From positions 1 through 34,689 of the forward strand of contig JAJDUI010000034.1 of assembly GCA_022826745.1 (NCBI GenBank): 34,689 nucleotides of DNA, written 5' to 3'. Below, one piece after another: positions 16,592 to 25,190 of this stretch (position 1 is the stretch's first letter; each line of letters opens with the position of its first letter). A model generated the notes under the pieces. The model saw nothing but the letters and a program-made list of their open reading frames with translations, was not told the DNA's origin and searched no databases. A program made the position numbers and the translations under genes. The stretch comes from Thermoanaerobaculia bacterium (GTDB taxonomy: Bacteria > Acidobacteriota > Thermoanaerobaculia > Multivoradales > Multivoraceae).

Positions 16592-17576
16592 CTGCGTGCC
16601 CAGGCATGCCGCAGCCCTCGCCCTCTGCTCCCTCGCCCTCCTCGCCGCCTGCCGCGGCAGCGACGGCACGACCGTACTCAAGGTCGCCCACAACGGCCCG
16701 ATCGGACACCCGTTCCAGGCCGGCTTCGAGGAGTTCGGCCGGGTCCTGGAAGAGCGCACGGCGGGTGCCGTCCAGGTGCAGATCTTCGAGAACGAGCAAC
16801 TCGGCACCGAAGAGGAGGCGACGCTGATGGTCAAGCTGGGAGCACTCGCCGCCTCGGCCGCGAGCGCCGGCGGCGGCATCGCCGCCTTCGTGCCGGAAGC
16901 CGAGATCTTCAACTTCCCGTTCATCTTCCAGGATCTCGACCACTTCTACCGGGTGCTCGACGGTCCGGTCGGCGAGCGGGTCGCCGCCCGCATCGAGGAG
17001 GAACTCGACGTCGTCGTGCTCGGCTACTGGTTCGCCGGCCGGCGCAACGCCTGGAACGCGGAACGGCCGATCGTCGTCCCCGCCGACTTCGAGGGCCTGA
17101 AGATCCGCGTCATCCCGACCCCGATCCTGGTCGACACCTTCAACGCCCTCGGCGCCCAGGCGACGCCGATGTCGTTCGGCGAGCTCTACTCGGCGCTGGA
17201 ACAGGGCGTCGTCGACGGTGCCGAGACGGACCACGTCGACCTCTACGGAGAGCGCTTCTACGAGGTCACGAAGTACGTGTCCTACACGCGGCACCTCTAC
17301 CTCGCCGTGGCGCTCATCTTCAGCCGGAAGCTGTACGACGAGCTGCCGCCGGAGTTCCAGGAGGCGGTGCTCGACGCCGGCAGGGCGTCGGTCCAGGTCG
17401 AACGGGAGGCGATGGCGTCGATGACCGCGGCGGCCCTGGTCGAGCTGGAGAAGCTCGGTCTCGAGTTCAACGAGATCGACCGCGGCCTGTTCGAGGAGAA
17501 GGTGCGTCAGGTCTACCTCGACAACGCGGAGCGCGTCGGTGGGCTCGACGCGATCGAAGAGATGGCCAGGCAGTAG
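16584..17576 (+). CDS. TRAP solute-binding lipoprotein (DctP-like)
   Basis: A 330-residue protein whose signal ends in a lipobox, LALLAACRG, so it is probably lipid-anchored. DctP features are KVAHNGPIGHPFQAGFEEF at the start of the mature part, IFNFPFIFQDLDHFYRVLDG, FEGLKIRVIPTPI with the conserved arginine that binds a substrate carboxylate, and SFGELYSALEQGVVDGAE. The substrate is therefore probably a carboxylate. Sitting in an operon with a hydroxyproline-type enzyme makes hydroxyproline or a related imino acid a reasonable guess. It is the last gene of this run. Confidence 0.93.
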   Translation: MSSCVPRHAAALALCSLALLAACRGSDGTTVLKVAHNGPIGHPFQAGFEEFGRVLEERTAGAVQVQIFENEQLGTEEEATLMVKLGALAASAASAGGGIAAFVPEAEIFNFPFIFQDLDHFYRVLDGPVGERVAARIEEELDVVVLGYWFAGRRNAWNAERPIVVPADFEGLKIRVIPTPILVDTFNALGAQATPMSFGELYSALEQGVVDGAETDHVDLYGERFYEVTKYVSYTRHLYLAVALIFSRKLYDELPPEFQEAVLDAGRASVQVEREAMASMTAAALVELEKLGLEFNEIDRGLFEEKVRQVYLDNAERVGGLDAIEEMARQ

Positions 17577-17585
17577 CCCCCGCGG

Positions 17586-17605
17586 TTCGGATCCAACAAT
17601 CCGAA
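17586..17605 (+). terminator. Hairpin after the TRAP operon
   Basis: TTCGGAT (17586-17592) pairs perfectly with ATCCGAA (17599-17605) around a 6-base loop, 10 bases past the DctP stop. There is no T run, so termination would be weak or factor-dependent. It also lies just upstream of the receptor promoter and could be an operator instead. Confidence 0.4.
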
Positions 17606-17610
17606 TTCCG

Positions 17611-17639
17611 TTGACGCGGGCAACGCGCGGCGCTAACGT
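17611..17639 (+). promoter_or_regulatory. Sigma-70 promoter of the TonB receptor gene
   Basis: TTGACG (17611-17616) and TAACGT (17634-17639) are separated by exactly 17 bases and match the -35 and -10 consensus at 5 and 4 of 6 positions. Transcription would begin near 17646, giving a leader of about 100 bases before the ATG at 17748, which has a strong AGGAGG (17737-17742). No riboswitch-like fold was recognised in that leader. Confidence 0.6.
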
Positions 17640-17747
17640 AGTTGGAACATCGAACGCCATAGGCATCCGGTCGGCCCGGGTCAAGCTGACCTGTGAGATA
17701 GAGCACCGCTAGGGAGAAGACGGAAGCCGAAGAAGAAGGAGGCGGAG

Positions 17748-20534
17748 ATGAAGCACCGCGGAACGGTGGGTTCGCGCTCGCTCGCCCGGCAGGCGAGGAG
17801 CACCTGGATCATCTGCTTGGGGATCCTTCTCGTCTTCATCTCCGTCGGCGCATCGGCCCAGTCGATCGAGCGCGGCTCGATCACGGGCACGATCACGGAC
17901 CCGAACGGCGACCGGATGCCCGGCGTCAACGTGATGCTCACGTCGACGGAACTCGGCGCCACGAGCGAGACGATGACGGACGCGAACGGACGCTACCGCT
18001 TCGTCGCCCTGCTGCCGTCCACCTATACGGTCGCGGCGTCGATCGAGGGCTTCTCGACCGCCCAGCAAGGGGACATCGTGCTCACCGTCGGCAAGACCCT
18101 GAGCGTCGACCTCGCGATGGAGCTGGGGAGCGTCGAGGACATCATCATCGTCGAGGGCTCGCCGCTCATCGACGTCCGCAGCTCGACGCTCCAGACGACG
18201 GAACTCAACAACGAGATCCTGATGGAAGTGCCGAGTGACCGCAGCATCCGCAGAATCGTGCAGTTGGCGCCCGGCGTCCACTCCCAGAACGCGGAAGGCA
18301 GGCAACCTTCAGCCTTCGGTTCGCCCGGCATGGGCGTCCAGTTCTCGGTCGACGGCGTCATCATCAACAGCCCGGAGGCGGGCGAGAGCGAGGTGCCTCT
18401 CGGCCTCTTCTCAGTCGAAGACGTTACGGTCCTCGGCGCCGGCGCCTCGGCCGAGTACGGCGGCTACACCGGCGTGATCGTCAACGTGACGACGAAGCAG
18501 GGCTCGAACGACATGAACGGTCTGGTCGACCTGCAACTCGCCGACAACGACTGGCAGTCCCAGAACACGAACGACCCCGATCTGCAACGCAGCGGCAGCG
18601 ACCGCACGGATACGGAAGTCCACTTCGACATCGGCGGACCGGTGCAGCGCGACAAGGCGTGGTTCTTCACCTCGTTCAAGTACTACCAGCAGGACTCGAA
18701 GGCCAGCGGCGACCATGTCAACGCCCCGACCAACGAGAGGCCCCGCCTCCTCGGCAAGATCAACTGGACGCCGACACAGGAGAAGATCTTCAGCGGCATG
18801 CTCGAGTACAGCACCCGCGACCAGGCCTACCAGGGCGCGGACGAGGGTGACTTCATCGCCCCTGGAGCCACCGTCAGCCTGGAGGGGACCCAGTACCTGT
18901 TCAACTTCAACTACACGGACATGCTGTCCCAGAACACGCTGCTCGATCTGAAGTTCGGCGGCTATCGCCAGCGTCAGTCCGAGACGCCCGACGGCGGCGA
19001 TACACCCGCCCGCTACGACATCTATGAAGACCGCCTTACCGAGAACTGGTGGGGGCCCTTCAATGCCAACCGGGAGCGCTACCAGCTCATTGCCTCGGTC
19101 AGCCACTTCACGGACAACTTCATCCGCGGCGAGCACGACTTCAAGTTCGGCGTCGAGCTGCAGAACACGCTGGTCAACACGCTCAACCAGTACGCGGGCG
19201 GCAAGTTCTACGAGGACTACGCCGGCGAGAACTACATCCTCTTCGAGAGCACCGGCTACGACACCTATGCCGACACCGACAAGATCGTCGGCTACGTGCA
19301 GGACTCCTGGGGAATCAACGACCGGGTGAGGCTGAACCTCGGCCTGCGGGCCAACTACTGGCGCGGGGCCGTCGAGTCGGACGTTAACGGCGTCCGCTTC
19401 GATCAGGGCAGCGTGTTCACGCCCGGCCTCGGGATCGCGCCGCGCATCGGACTGAACGTCAACCTCGGTGACGACAACGACTCCGTGCTGAAGGCCAACT
19501 GGGGGCGCTACTTCCACCAGGTCATCTCGCTGTTCTACAGCCGGCTGGCACCCGAGAGCAACGTGACGGGCTACATCTGGAACGCCGACGACGAGGTCTG
19601 GGAGCACGACTTCACCGAAGGGCGAGGTCCCGGCCAGTGGACGATCGACGACAGTCTCAACGTGCCCTACATGGACGCCGTAGACGTCGGCTGGGAGAAG
19701 GTGCTCTCGCGTACCGTCTCGCTCGACATCACGGCGACCTATCGCACGAACGACGACTTCCTGGACGGCGTGAACCTCACCGGCGAGTTCGAACCCACCC
19801 GGTACACGGATCCCGACAGTGGACGGACCTTCAACGTTCTCAACCAGACGAACGAGGGCGAGAACCGGTACTACTTCACGAACGTCAACCACTGCCAGGA
19901 CTACGGGCAGGCCTACAAGGAGCTCACCTGCTTCAGGAAGGTCCGCAAGTACGCCGGGATCACGGCAAGCCTCGCCAGACGGTGGCGCAACAACTGGCAG
20001 ATGCAGGCTTCGTGGACCTACGGCGAGGCAAGAGGCAGCGACAACAACGGCTGGTACGAGTTCCTGGAAGGAAGAGGCTCCCAGCTCGGCAGTTCGACCT
20101 TCTTCAGCGACCCGAACCACCAGATCAACGCCTACGGCAACCTGACGATCGACCCAACGCATCTGATCAAGGTTCTGGGCAACGCCCGACTCCCGGGCGG
20201 GGTTGTCGTCGGCGGCTACCTCCGCTACTTCTCGGGCAACACCTACAACCAGCTCATCAGGGTGGAAGACGTCGATCAAACATCGGACATCTACGGCTAC
20301 CCGGCGGGCGCCTTCCGTCTCGACGACGGCATCAGCCTCGATCTGAGGGTGGAGAAGGACTTCAACATCGGCAATGACCGCAGGCTCGGCGTCGGCATCG
20401 ATGTCTTCAACGTCGGCAACGCCGACACGGTCATCGAAGCCGAACAGACCCTGAACAGCGACAGGCCCTTCGGCGCCCCGAGGCGGCTGATACGCGGTCG
20501 GGTCTGGCGGCTGGGGGCGCGGCTCCAGTTCTAG
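17748..20534 (+). CDS. TonB-dependent receptor with N-terminal carboxypeptidase-regulatory-like domain
   Basis: A 928-residue outer-membrane protein. A long signal peptide ends near ASAQ (about 35-38). A carboxypeptidase-regulatory-like beta domain follows (about 43-125: GSITGTITDPNGDRMPGVNV, DANGRYRF). The plug domain contains VQFSVDGVIIN and EYGGYTGVIVNVTTKQGSN, and a beta-barrel runs to the C-terminal aromatic residue (GARLQF). This Oar-like architecture is abundant in Acidobacteriota and Bacteroidota, where such receptors import large ligands using TonB energy. No SusD-like partner is present. The ligand is unknown; the following sulfatase-like and UnbV genes suggest a complex extracellular substrate. 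Confidence 0.93.
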   Translation: MKHRGTVGSRSLARQARSTWIICLGILLVFISVGASAQSIERGSITGTITDPNGDRMPGVNVMLTSTELGATSETMTDANGRYRFVALLPSTYTVAASIEGFSTAQQGDIVLTVGKTLSVDLAMELGSVEDIIIVEGSPLIDVRSSTLQTTELNNEILMEVPSDRSIRRIVQLAPGVHSQNAEGRQPSAFGSPGMGVQFSVDGVIINSPEAGESEVPLGLFSVEDVTVLGAGASAEYGGYTGVIVNVTTKQGSNDMNGLVDLQLADNDWQSQNTNDPDLQRSGSDRTDTEVHFDIGGPVQRDKAWFFTSFKYYQQDSKASGDHVNAPTNERPRLLGKINWTPTQEKIFSGMLEYSTRDQAYQGADEGDFIAPGATVSLEGTQYLFNFNYTDMLSQNTLLDLKFGGYRQRQSETPDGGDTPARYDIYEDRLTENWWGPFNANRERYQLIASVSHFTDNFIRGEHDFKFGVELQNTLVNTLNQYAGGKFYEDYAGENYILFESTGYDTYADTDKIVGYVQDSWGINDRVRLNLGLRANYWRGAVESDVNGVRFDQGSVFTPGLGIAPRIGLNVNLGDDNDSVLKANWGRYFHQVISLFYSRLAPESNVTGYIWNADDEVWEHDFTEGRGPGQWTIDDSLNVPYMDAVDVGWEKVLSRTVSLDITATYRTNDDFLDGVNLTGEFEPTRYTDPDSGRTFNVLNQTNEGENRYYFTNVNHCQDYGQAYKELTCFRKVRKYAGITASLARRWRNNWQMQASWTYGEARGSDNNGWYEFLEGRGSQLGSSTFFSDPNHQINAYGNLTIDPTHLIKVLGNARLPGGVVVGGYLRYFSGNTYNQLIRVEDVDQTSDIYGYPAGAFRLDDGISLDLRVEKDFNIGNDRRLGVGIDVFNVGNADTVIEAEQTLNSDRPFGAPRRLIRGRVWRLGARLQF

Positions 20535-20544
20535 GCGACGGCGC

Positions 20545-20566
20545 GGCGGGTGCGGTTGCACCCGCC
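20545..20566 (+). terminator. Hairpin after the TonB receptor gene
   Basis: GGCGGGTGC (20545-20553) pairs perfectly with GCACCCGCC (20558-20566) around a GGTT tetraloop, 10 bases past the receptor stop. It is very stable but lacks a T run, so it may need Rho or serve mainly to protect the mRNA 3' end. Its 3' strand touches the left arm of the larger inverted repeat. Confidence 0.5.
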
Positions 20567-20738
20567 TGCCGCGGCCCGGTGGAGAGGGTCCCGGCGGACG
20601 CTCGCGCTTTCGGGGTGGATGGGGGGTCTGCGCTCGCTTCGGTCGGCTGCGCTCCGGCTTGTTGTCGGACTACGAGAGGCTGTTGGGCGTCGCTTGCCTT
20701 CAGCCCGCTGGGACCCTCTCCACCGGACCGCGGCAGGC
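20564..20738. repeat. Long inverted repeat, two 34-bp arms around about 107 bp (MITE-like)
   Basis: The arm at 20564-20597 is the reverse complement of 20705-20738 with two mismatches; the shared core is GGTGGAGAGGGTCCC and its complement. The enclosed 107 bases have no convincing gene. The whole 20535-20858 gap (324 bases) holds only this structure, the receptor hairpin and a TTAGGCTTTTTT stretch at about 20840-20851. It could be a miniature transposable element, a cruciform or a structured RNA. I see no clear target-site duplication, and no second copy in the window. Confidence 0.75.
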
Positions 20739-20858
20739 TGGAGGAGGTCGCGCGGCTGCACGGTCCAGCTTTGTCGCGGGGATCCAGAGGGTGTGGCGTA
20801 CGCACGTACCGCTCGTGAGAAGACGACTGCGACCCGCTGTTAGGCTTTTTTCCTCGTC

Positions 20859-23255
20859 ATGGGCAGCGGACCAACTCGTCGGGATGACGTGAAGCGCGTG
20901 GGGCGATGGGTCGGGCTTGGGATTGCTCTGGCCGTGGCTGTGGTCGTGGTGGTCGGTGTGGCGGTCCGGTTGCAGTCAGGCGGGGAGGTCACGGCGCCGT
21001 CGGGGCACTTGCTGGGGCGGCTTCCGGACGGGGTGGCTCCCGATGATCTGAGCGTGCTGCTGATCACGCTGGACACGACGCGGGCGGACCGGATCGGGGC
21101 CTATGGGTTCGCGGACATCGCGACGCCGCATCTGGACCGGTTGGCGGCTGAGGGGGTGCTGTTCGAGCAGGCGCAGGCGGTGGCGCCGTTGACGTTGCCG
21201 GCGCATTCGTCGATCTTCACTGGCGAGTATCCGCCGGCGCATGGGGTTCGGGACAACGGCGGCTTCTACCTGGACGACGAGCACGTGGTCCTGGCGGAGA
21301 TCCTGCGCGACGAGGGGCTGCGCACCGGGGGATTCGTGGCGGCGTTCGTCCTCGACGCGAAGTGGGGGATCGCCCAGGGCTTCGACCACTACTTCGACGA
21401 CTTCGACCTCAGCGACACCGTGCACATGGCGCTCAACGAGATCGAACGACCGGCGGGCGAGGTGACCGACGCCGCGCTGGCGTGGCTCGATCAGGCGCCC
21501 GGCGCGCGCTTCTTCTCCTGGGTCCACTACTACGACCCGCACTCGCCCTACGAGCCGCCGGAACCCTGGGCCGAGCGCTATCGCAACCGTCCCTACCTCG
21601 GCGAGATCGCCTACATGGACTCGCAGATCGGCCGTCTTCTCGAGTGGCTCGATGACAACGACCGGGCCAGAGACACGGTCGTCATCGCGATCGGCGACCA
21701 TGGCGAGAGCCTCGGCGAACACGGGGAGTCCGGTCACGGCTTCTTCATCTACGAGGCGGCGACCCGGGTTCCCTTCATCCTCCGCGCGCCCTACGAAACG
21801 ATGCGAGGCCGGCGAGTCGCGGACGTGGTTCGGGCGGTCGACGTCACCCCCACCGTCCTCGACCTCCTGGCTGTCGATGCGGGCCAGGGCGAACTCGATT
21901 CCTCCTACGAGGGAACCACTCTGGTCCGGTTGCTGACCGGCGCCTCGGGGCCGCGCCTGCCGGCCTATGCCGAGGCGGTCTACCCGCGCTACCACTACGG
22001 CTGGAGCGACCTTGCCGCGCTGCGGCTCGGGAACATGAAGTACGTCGCCGCCCCGCGGCCCGAACTCTACGACCTGGCCGCGGACCCGCGCGAGCTGAAC
22101 AACCTCTACTCCGCCCGCCCGGACGAGGCCGATCGGATGGCGTCCATGCTCCAGGCGCTCGAATCGAGGTGGACCGACCGGGCCCTGCCCGATCCGGTGG
22201 AGGAGATCGACCCGGAAACCCGGGCGCGGCTCGCCGCCCTCGGCTACCTGGGCAGTTTCGGCGGCAGCTCCGCCGAACCGGTAGACCGCGCCTCGCTTGC
22301 CGACCCCAAGGACCGGATCCATCTCTTCAACCTGATGCAGGCCGCCCACGAGGCGTCACTCAAGGGGAACCGGCCGGCGGCGGTGGAAGCCCTCGAACGG
22401 GTGCTGATCGAGGACCCGGCGGTGATCGATGCGTGGGTCCGGCTAGGCGACGAGCAGTTGCGCGACAATGACACGGCCGCCGCGATCGAGAGTTACCGGA
22501 GAGCGATCGAGCTGAAGCCCGACAACGCCCACGCCGTGATCAATCTCGCCAACGCCTACCGGCAGGCCGGTGCGGAGGAGGAGGCGGTCCTCGGCTACCA
22601 GGAGTTCCTGCGCCTCGATCCCCGCAACGCGATCATCCACTACGAACTCGCGCGCATGCTCGTGGACCATGGCGATCTGGAGCGCGCCGAGGAACACCTC
22701 AGGGAGGCGGCCGCCCTGTCGCCGGAGATGGGCGCCGCGGTGGTCAGTCAGGGCGCCGTGGCGCTGCTGCGGTCCGACCTCGAAGCCGCGCAACGGCTGT
22801 TCGAGGCGGCGCTTGCGATCCAGCCGGACGTGCGCCTCGCCCACTTCAACCTCGCCCTGCTGGCCGAGGAGCGCGGCGATCCGCGGGCGGCCGCCGACTT
22901 CTACCGCCGCGAACTCGATATCCACCCGCAGTCCTACCGCGTCCAGTTCAACCTCGGCCGGCTCCTGGACAGCCTCGGCGACCGCTACGGGGCGACCGCG
23001 GCGCTCGAGCAGTCGATCGAGATCAACCCCGAGTTCGCCATCGGCCACTTCTTCCTGGCGAAGTCCCTCGTCGACGGAAACGAACAGCTCGACCGCGCCA
23101 TGGAACTGGCGCGAACCGGCCTGGAACTCGACCCCGGCTCGGACATGGCGCCCATGGGCCACTACCTGCTCGCCGACATCTTCACACGCCTTGGCCAGCC
23201 GGAAGAGGCACAACGGGAACTCGCCTCGGCCCGCGCCCTGGAACGCAGCGGTTGA
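20859..23255 (+). CDS. Sulfatase-like (alkaline phosphatase superfamily) protein with C-terminal TPRs
   Basis: A 798-residue protein. A basic start and one hydrophobic helix (about 16-37) suggest a signal anchor. The sulfatase fold follows: D72 in LITLDTTRADR, the nucleophile loop PLTLPAHSSIFTGEYP, and metal ligands D280/H281 in GDHGESLGEHGESGHG with H293. The formylglycine Cys/Ser of CxPxR is replaced by Thr112 (TLPAH), so this is not a classical sulfatase. Thr nucleophiles occur in phosphodiesterase or phosphotransferase relatives. From about 490 to the end there are TPR repeats (e.g. AAIESYRRAIELKPDNAHAV). GTG 20889 is an alternative start. The first 400 bases use G-ending codons, unlike the C-ending remainder. 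Confidence 0.88.
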   Translation: MGSGPTRRDDVKRVGRWVGLGIALAVAVVVVVGVAVRLQSGGEVTAPSGHLLGRLPDGVAPDDLSVLLITLDTTRADRIGAYGFADIATPHLDRLAAEGVLFEQAQAVAPLTLPAHSSIFTGEYPPAHGVRDNGGFYLDDEHVVLAEILRDEGLRTGGFVAAFVLDAKWGIAQGFDHYFDDFDLSDTVHMALNEIERPAGEVTDAALAWLDQAPGARFFSWVHYYDPHSPYEPPEPWAERYRNRPYLGEIAYMDSQIGRLLEWLDDNDRARDTVVIAIGDHGESLGEHGESGHGFFIYEAATRVPFILRAPYETMRGRRVADVVRAVDVTPTVLDLLAVDAGQGELDSSYEGTTLVRLLTGASGPRLPAYAEAVYPRYHYGWSDLAALRLGNMKYVAAPRPELYDLAADPRELNNLYSARPDEADRMASMLQALESRWTDRALPDPVEEIDPETRARLAALGYLGSFGGSSAEPVDRASLADPKDRIHLFNLMQAAHEASLKGNRPAAVEALERVLIEDPAVIDAWVRLGDEQLRDNDTAAAIESYRRAIELKPDNAHAVINLANAYRQAGAEEEAVLGYQEFLRLDPRNAIIHYELARMLVDHGDLERAEEHLREAAALSPEMGAAVVSQGAVALLRSDLEAAQRLFEAALAIQPDVRLAHFNLALLAEERGDPRAAADFYRRELDIHPQSYRVQFNLGRLLDSLGDRYGATAALEQSIEINPEFAIGHFFLAKSLVDGNEQLDRAMELARTGLELDPGSDMAPMGHYLLADIFTRLGQPEEAQRELASARALERSG

Positions 23256-23280
23256 CCTCCCACTGGGTGCGCCGCCTGTC

Positions 23281-23396
23281 GGTGCGCGGGTCCTCTGACC
23301 CGCACCAAACGCGACGCCGCAAAGCGGCGAGCCCGAACCGCTGGGTGCGCGGGTCTTCTGACCCGCATCAAGCGCGACGCCGCAAAGCGGCGAGCC
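23281..23396. repeat. Tandem double-hairpin repeat, two 53-bp copies with 63-bp period
   Basis: The copies at 23281-23333 and 23344-23396 differ at three positions. Each has two palindromes: GCGGGTC, a 4-base loop, GACCCGC; then CGCCGC AAA GCGGCG. Reverse-complement relatives occur at 27366-27457, including an exact 27-base match between 23340-23366 and 27431-27457. The 63-base period is 21 codons, and both copies read without stops in the frame of the downstream lipoprotein as VRGSSDPHQ(T/A)RRRKAAS. This looks like a REP-type dispersed element. Confidence 0.85.
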
Positions 23397-25144
23397 AGTG
23401 CTATCGCCTCGTCCCCATTCTCCTCCTCCTCCTCACCGCCTGCGCCGCCCCGCCCGACACCGAACCCGCCAGCACCACCGAACCCGCCATCTTCATCGAC
23501 GCCGCCCCTGCCGCGAACCTCGACTTCATCTACTTCAACGGCATGTCCGGCGAGCACTACTTCAACGAGATCATGGGCGGCGGCGCCGCCCTGTTCGATT
23601 TCGACAACGACGGCGACCTGGACCTCTACCTCCTCCAGGGCCGGATGATCGGCCCCGACCTCACGATCGAGGACGCCTTGTTGCCGCCGCCTCCCGGCAC
23701 GCCGCTCACCGACCGCCTCTACCGCAACGACCTGGAACCCGGCGCCGCCGGCGCCGACCTCCGTTTCACCGACGTCACCGAGGCAAGCCGGATCGAAGCC
23801 GCCGGCTACGGCATGGGCGTCGCCACCGGCGACTTCGACAACGACGGCTGGACCGACCTCTACATCACGAACTTCGGCTCCAACCAGTTGCTGCGCAACC
23901 GCGGCGACGGCACCTTCGACGACGTCACGGCCGCCTCAGGCGCCGACGATCCCCGCTGGTCCGTCGCCGCCACGGTCTTCGACTTCGACCGGGACGGCTG
24001 GCTGGACCTCTACGTCGGCAACTACGTCGACTACTCGCTGGAAGACAACGCGCCGTGCCCGCTCCCGAGCGGCGTGCTGACCTACTGCGCCCCGGGCGCC
24101 TATCCGCCGGCGGCAGACAGCCTGTTCCGCAACCGGGGCGACGGCACCTTCGAGGACGTGTCCGCGGCGTCCGGGATCGGCAACGAGCCGGGCTCCGGCC
24201 TCGGCGCGGTCGCCGCCGACTTCAACGGCGACCGCTGGGTCGATCTCTACGTGGCGAACGACCTGATGTGGAACCGGCTGTGGATCAACCGGGGCGACGG
24301 CACCTTCGCCGACAACGCCCTGCTGGCCGGCGTCGCCGTCAACAGCGACGGCCAGCCCGAGGCCGGCATGGGCGTCGACGCCGGGGACTTCGACGGCGAC
24401 GGCGACCCGGACATCGTCCTCAGCCACCTGGAACAGGAGACGAACACCCTCTACGTCAACGGCGGCGCCGGCCTGTTCCGGGACCAGTCGGCGTCGTCCC
24501 AGCTCGGGCCGCCGAGCCTGCCGTTCACCGCCTTCGGCATCGGCTGGATCGACTACGACAACGACTCACGGCTCGACCTTCTCGTCGTCAACGGCGCCGT
24601 GATCGGCATGGACGCGTTGATCCGGGAGGGCGATCCCTACCCCCTGCGGCAGACCGACCAGCTCTTCCACAACCTCGGCGACGGCACGTTCGCGGAGGTC
24701 ACCGCCGAGGCCGGCCCGGTCTTCGAGTCGTCCGAAGTCAGCCGCGCCGCTGCCTTCGGTGACGTCGACAACGACGGCGATCTGGACGTCGTCATCGTCA
24801 ACAGCAACGGGCCGACGCGCCTGCTCCTCAACCAGGTCGGCCAGGACCAGCCCTGGCTGGGCTTGAGGCTCGTAGCCCACAACCGCGACGCGCTGGGCGC
24901 TCACGTCACGATCCACCGGCCAGGCGCTACGCCCATCTGGCGCCACGTCCACACCGACGGCAGCTACGCCTCGGCGCGCGATCCGCGGGTGCTTGTCGGC
25001 CTAGGCGATGGCGCGAACGCCGCCGTCAACCACGTCGAAGTCCGTTGGCCGGACGGCGCTGATGAGAGATGGACCGACGTGCGGCTCGGTGAGTACCAGA
25101 CCCTGGTCCAGGGCGAAGGAGAATCGCTCGACCGGCAGCGTTGA
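23345..25144 (+). CDS. FG-GAP/VCBS lipoprotein with C-terminal ASPIC/UnbV domain (CRTAC1-like)
   Basis: A protein of about 599 residues with a lipobox LLLTAC (Cys33). Seven calcium-type loops (e.g. DFDNDGDLDLY, DFDNDGWTDLY, DFDRDGWLDLY, DFDGDGDPDIV, DVDNDGDLDVV) form an integrin-like beta-propeller. The last 90 residues (AHNRDALGAHVTI, then NHVEVRWPDGADERW) are the ASPIC/UnbV domain. It is probably exported and surface-exposed. No ATG/GTG/TTG lies between the double-hairpin repeat and the hydrophobic core, so the start must be inside the repeat (GTG 23345 chosen) or upstream (TTG 23252, overlapping the previous stop). The repeat thus encodes the RRRK n-region. Neither start has a clear Shine-Dalgarno. 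Confidence 0.85.
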   Translation: MRGSSDPHQARRRKAASQCYRLVPILLLLLTACAAPPDTEPASTTEPAIFIDAAPAANLDFIYFNGMSGEHYFNEIMGGGAALFDFDNDGDLDLYLLQGRMIGPDLTIEDALLPPPPGTPLTDRLYRNDLEPGAAGADLRFTDVTEASRIEAAGYGMGVATGDFDNDGWTDLYITNFGSNQLLRNRGDGTFDDVTAASGADDPRWSVAATVFDFDRDGWLDLYVGNYVDYSLEDNAPCPLPSGVLTYCAPGAYPPAADSLFRNRGDGTFEDVSAASGIGNEPGSGLGAVAADFNGDRWVDLYVANDLMWNRLWINRGDGTFADNALLAGVAVNSDGQPEAGMGVDAGDFDGDGDPDIVLSHLEQETNTLYVNGGAGLFRDQSASSQLGPPSLPFTAFGIGWIDYDNDSRLDLLVVNGAVIGMDALIREGDPYPLRQTDQLFHNLGDGTFAEVTAEAGPVFESSEVSRAAAFGDVDNDGDLDVVIVNSNGPTRLLLNQVGQDQPWLGLRLVAHNRDALGAHVTIHRPGATPIWRHVHTDGSYASARDPRVLVGLGDGANAAVNHVEVRWPDGADERWTDVRLGEYQTLVQGEGESLDRQR

Positions 25145-25190
25145 GGCCGAGAAGCCCTCGTGAGCCCGCAACCCAGCAGGGACGGGTCCC

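Noticed and set aside
18411..20561. Long open frame of over 700 codons antisense to the TonB receptor, and similar long antisense frames over other genes
   Set aside because: Long antisense frames are expected at this GC content. Their products are rich in Arg, Val and Asp with no domain, and the opposite strand has clear protein families.
20579..20843. Short overlapping open frames on both strands in the receptor/sulfatase gap
   Set aside because: They follow the inverted repeat and its compositional bias, lack ribosome-binding sites and show no protein-like features.
23281..23396. CRISPR array
   Set aside because: Only two units with a 10-base interval, internally palindromic, no constant spacer size and no cas genes. 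It is a REP-like tandem repeat.
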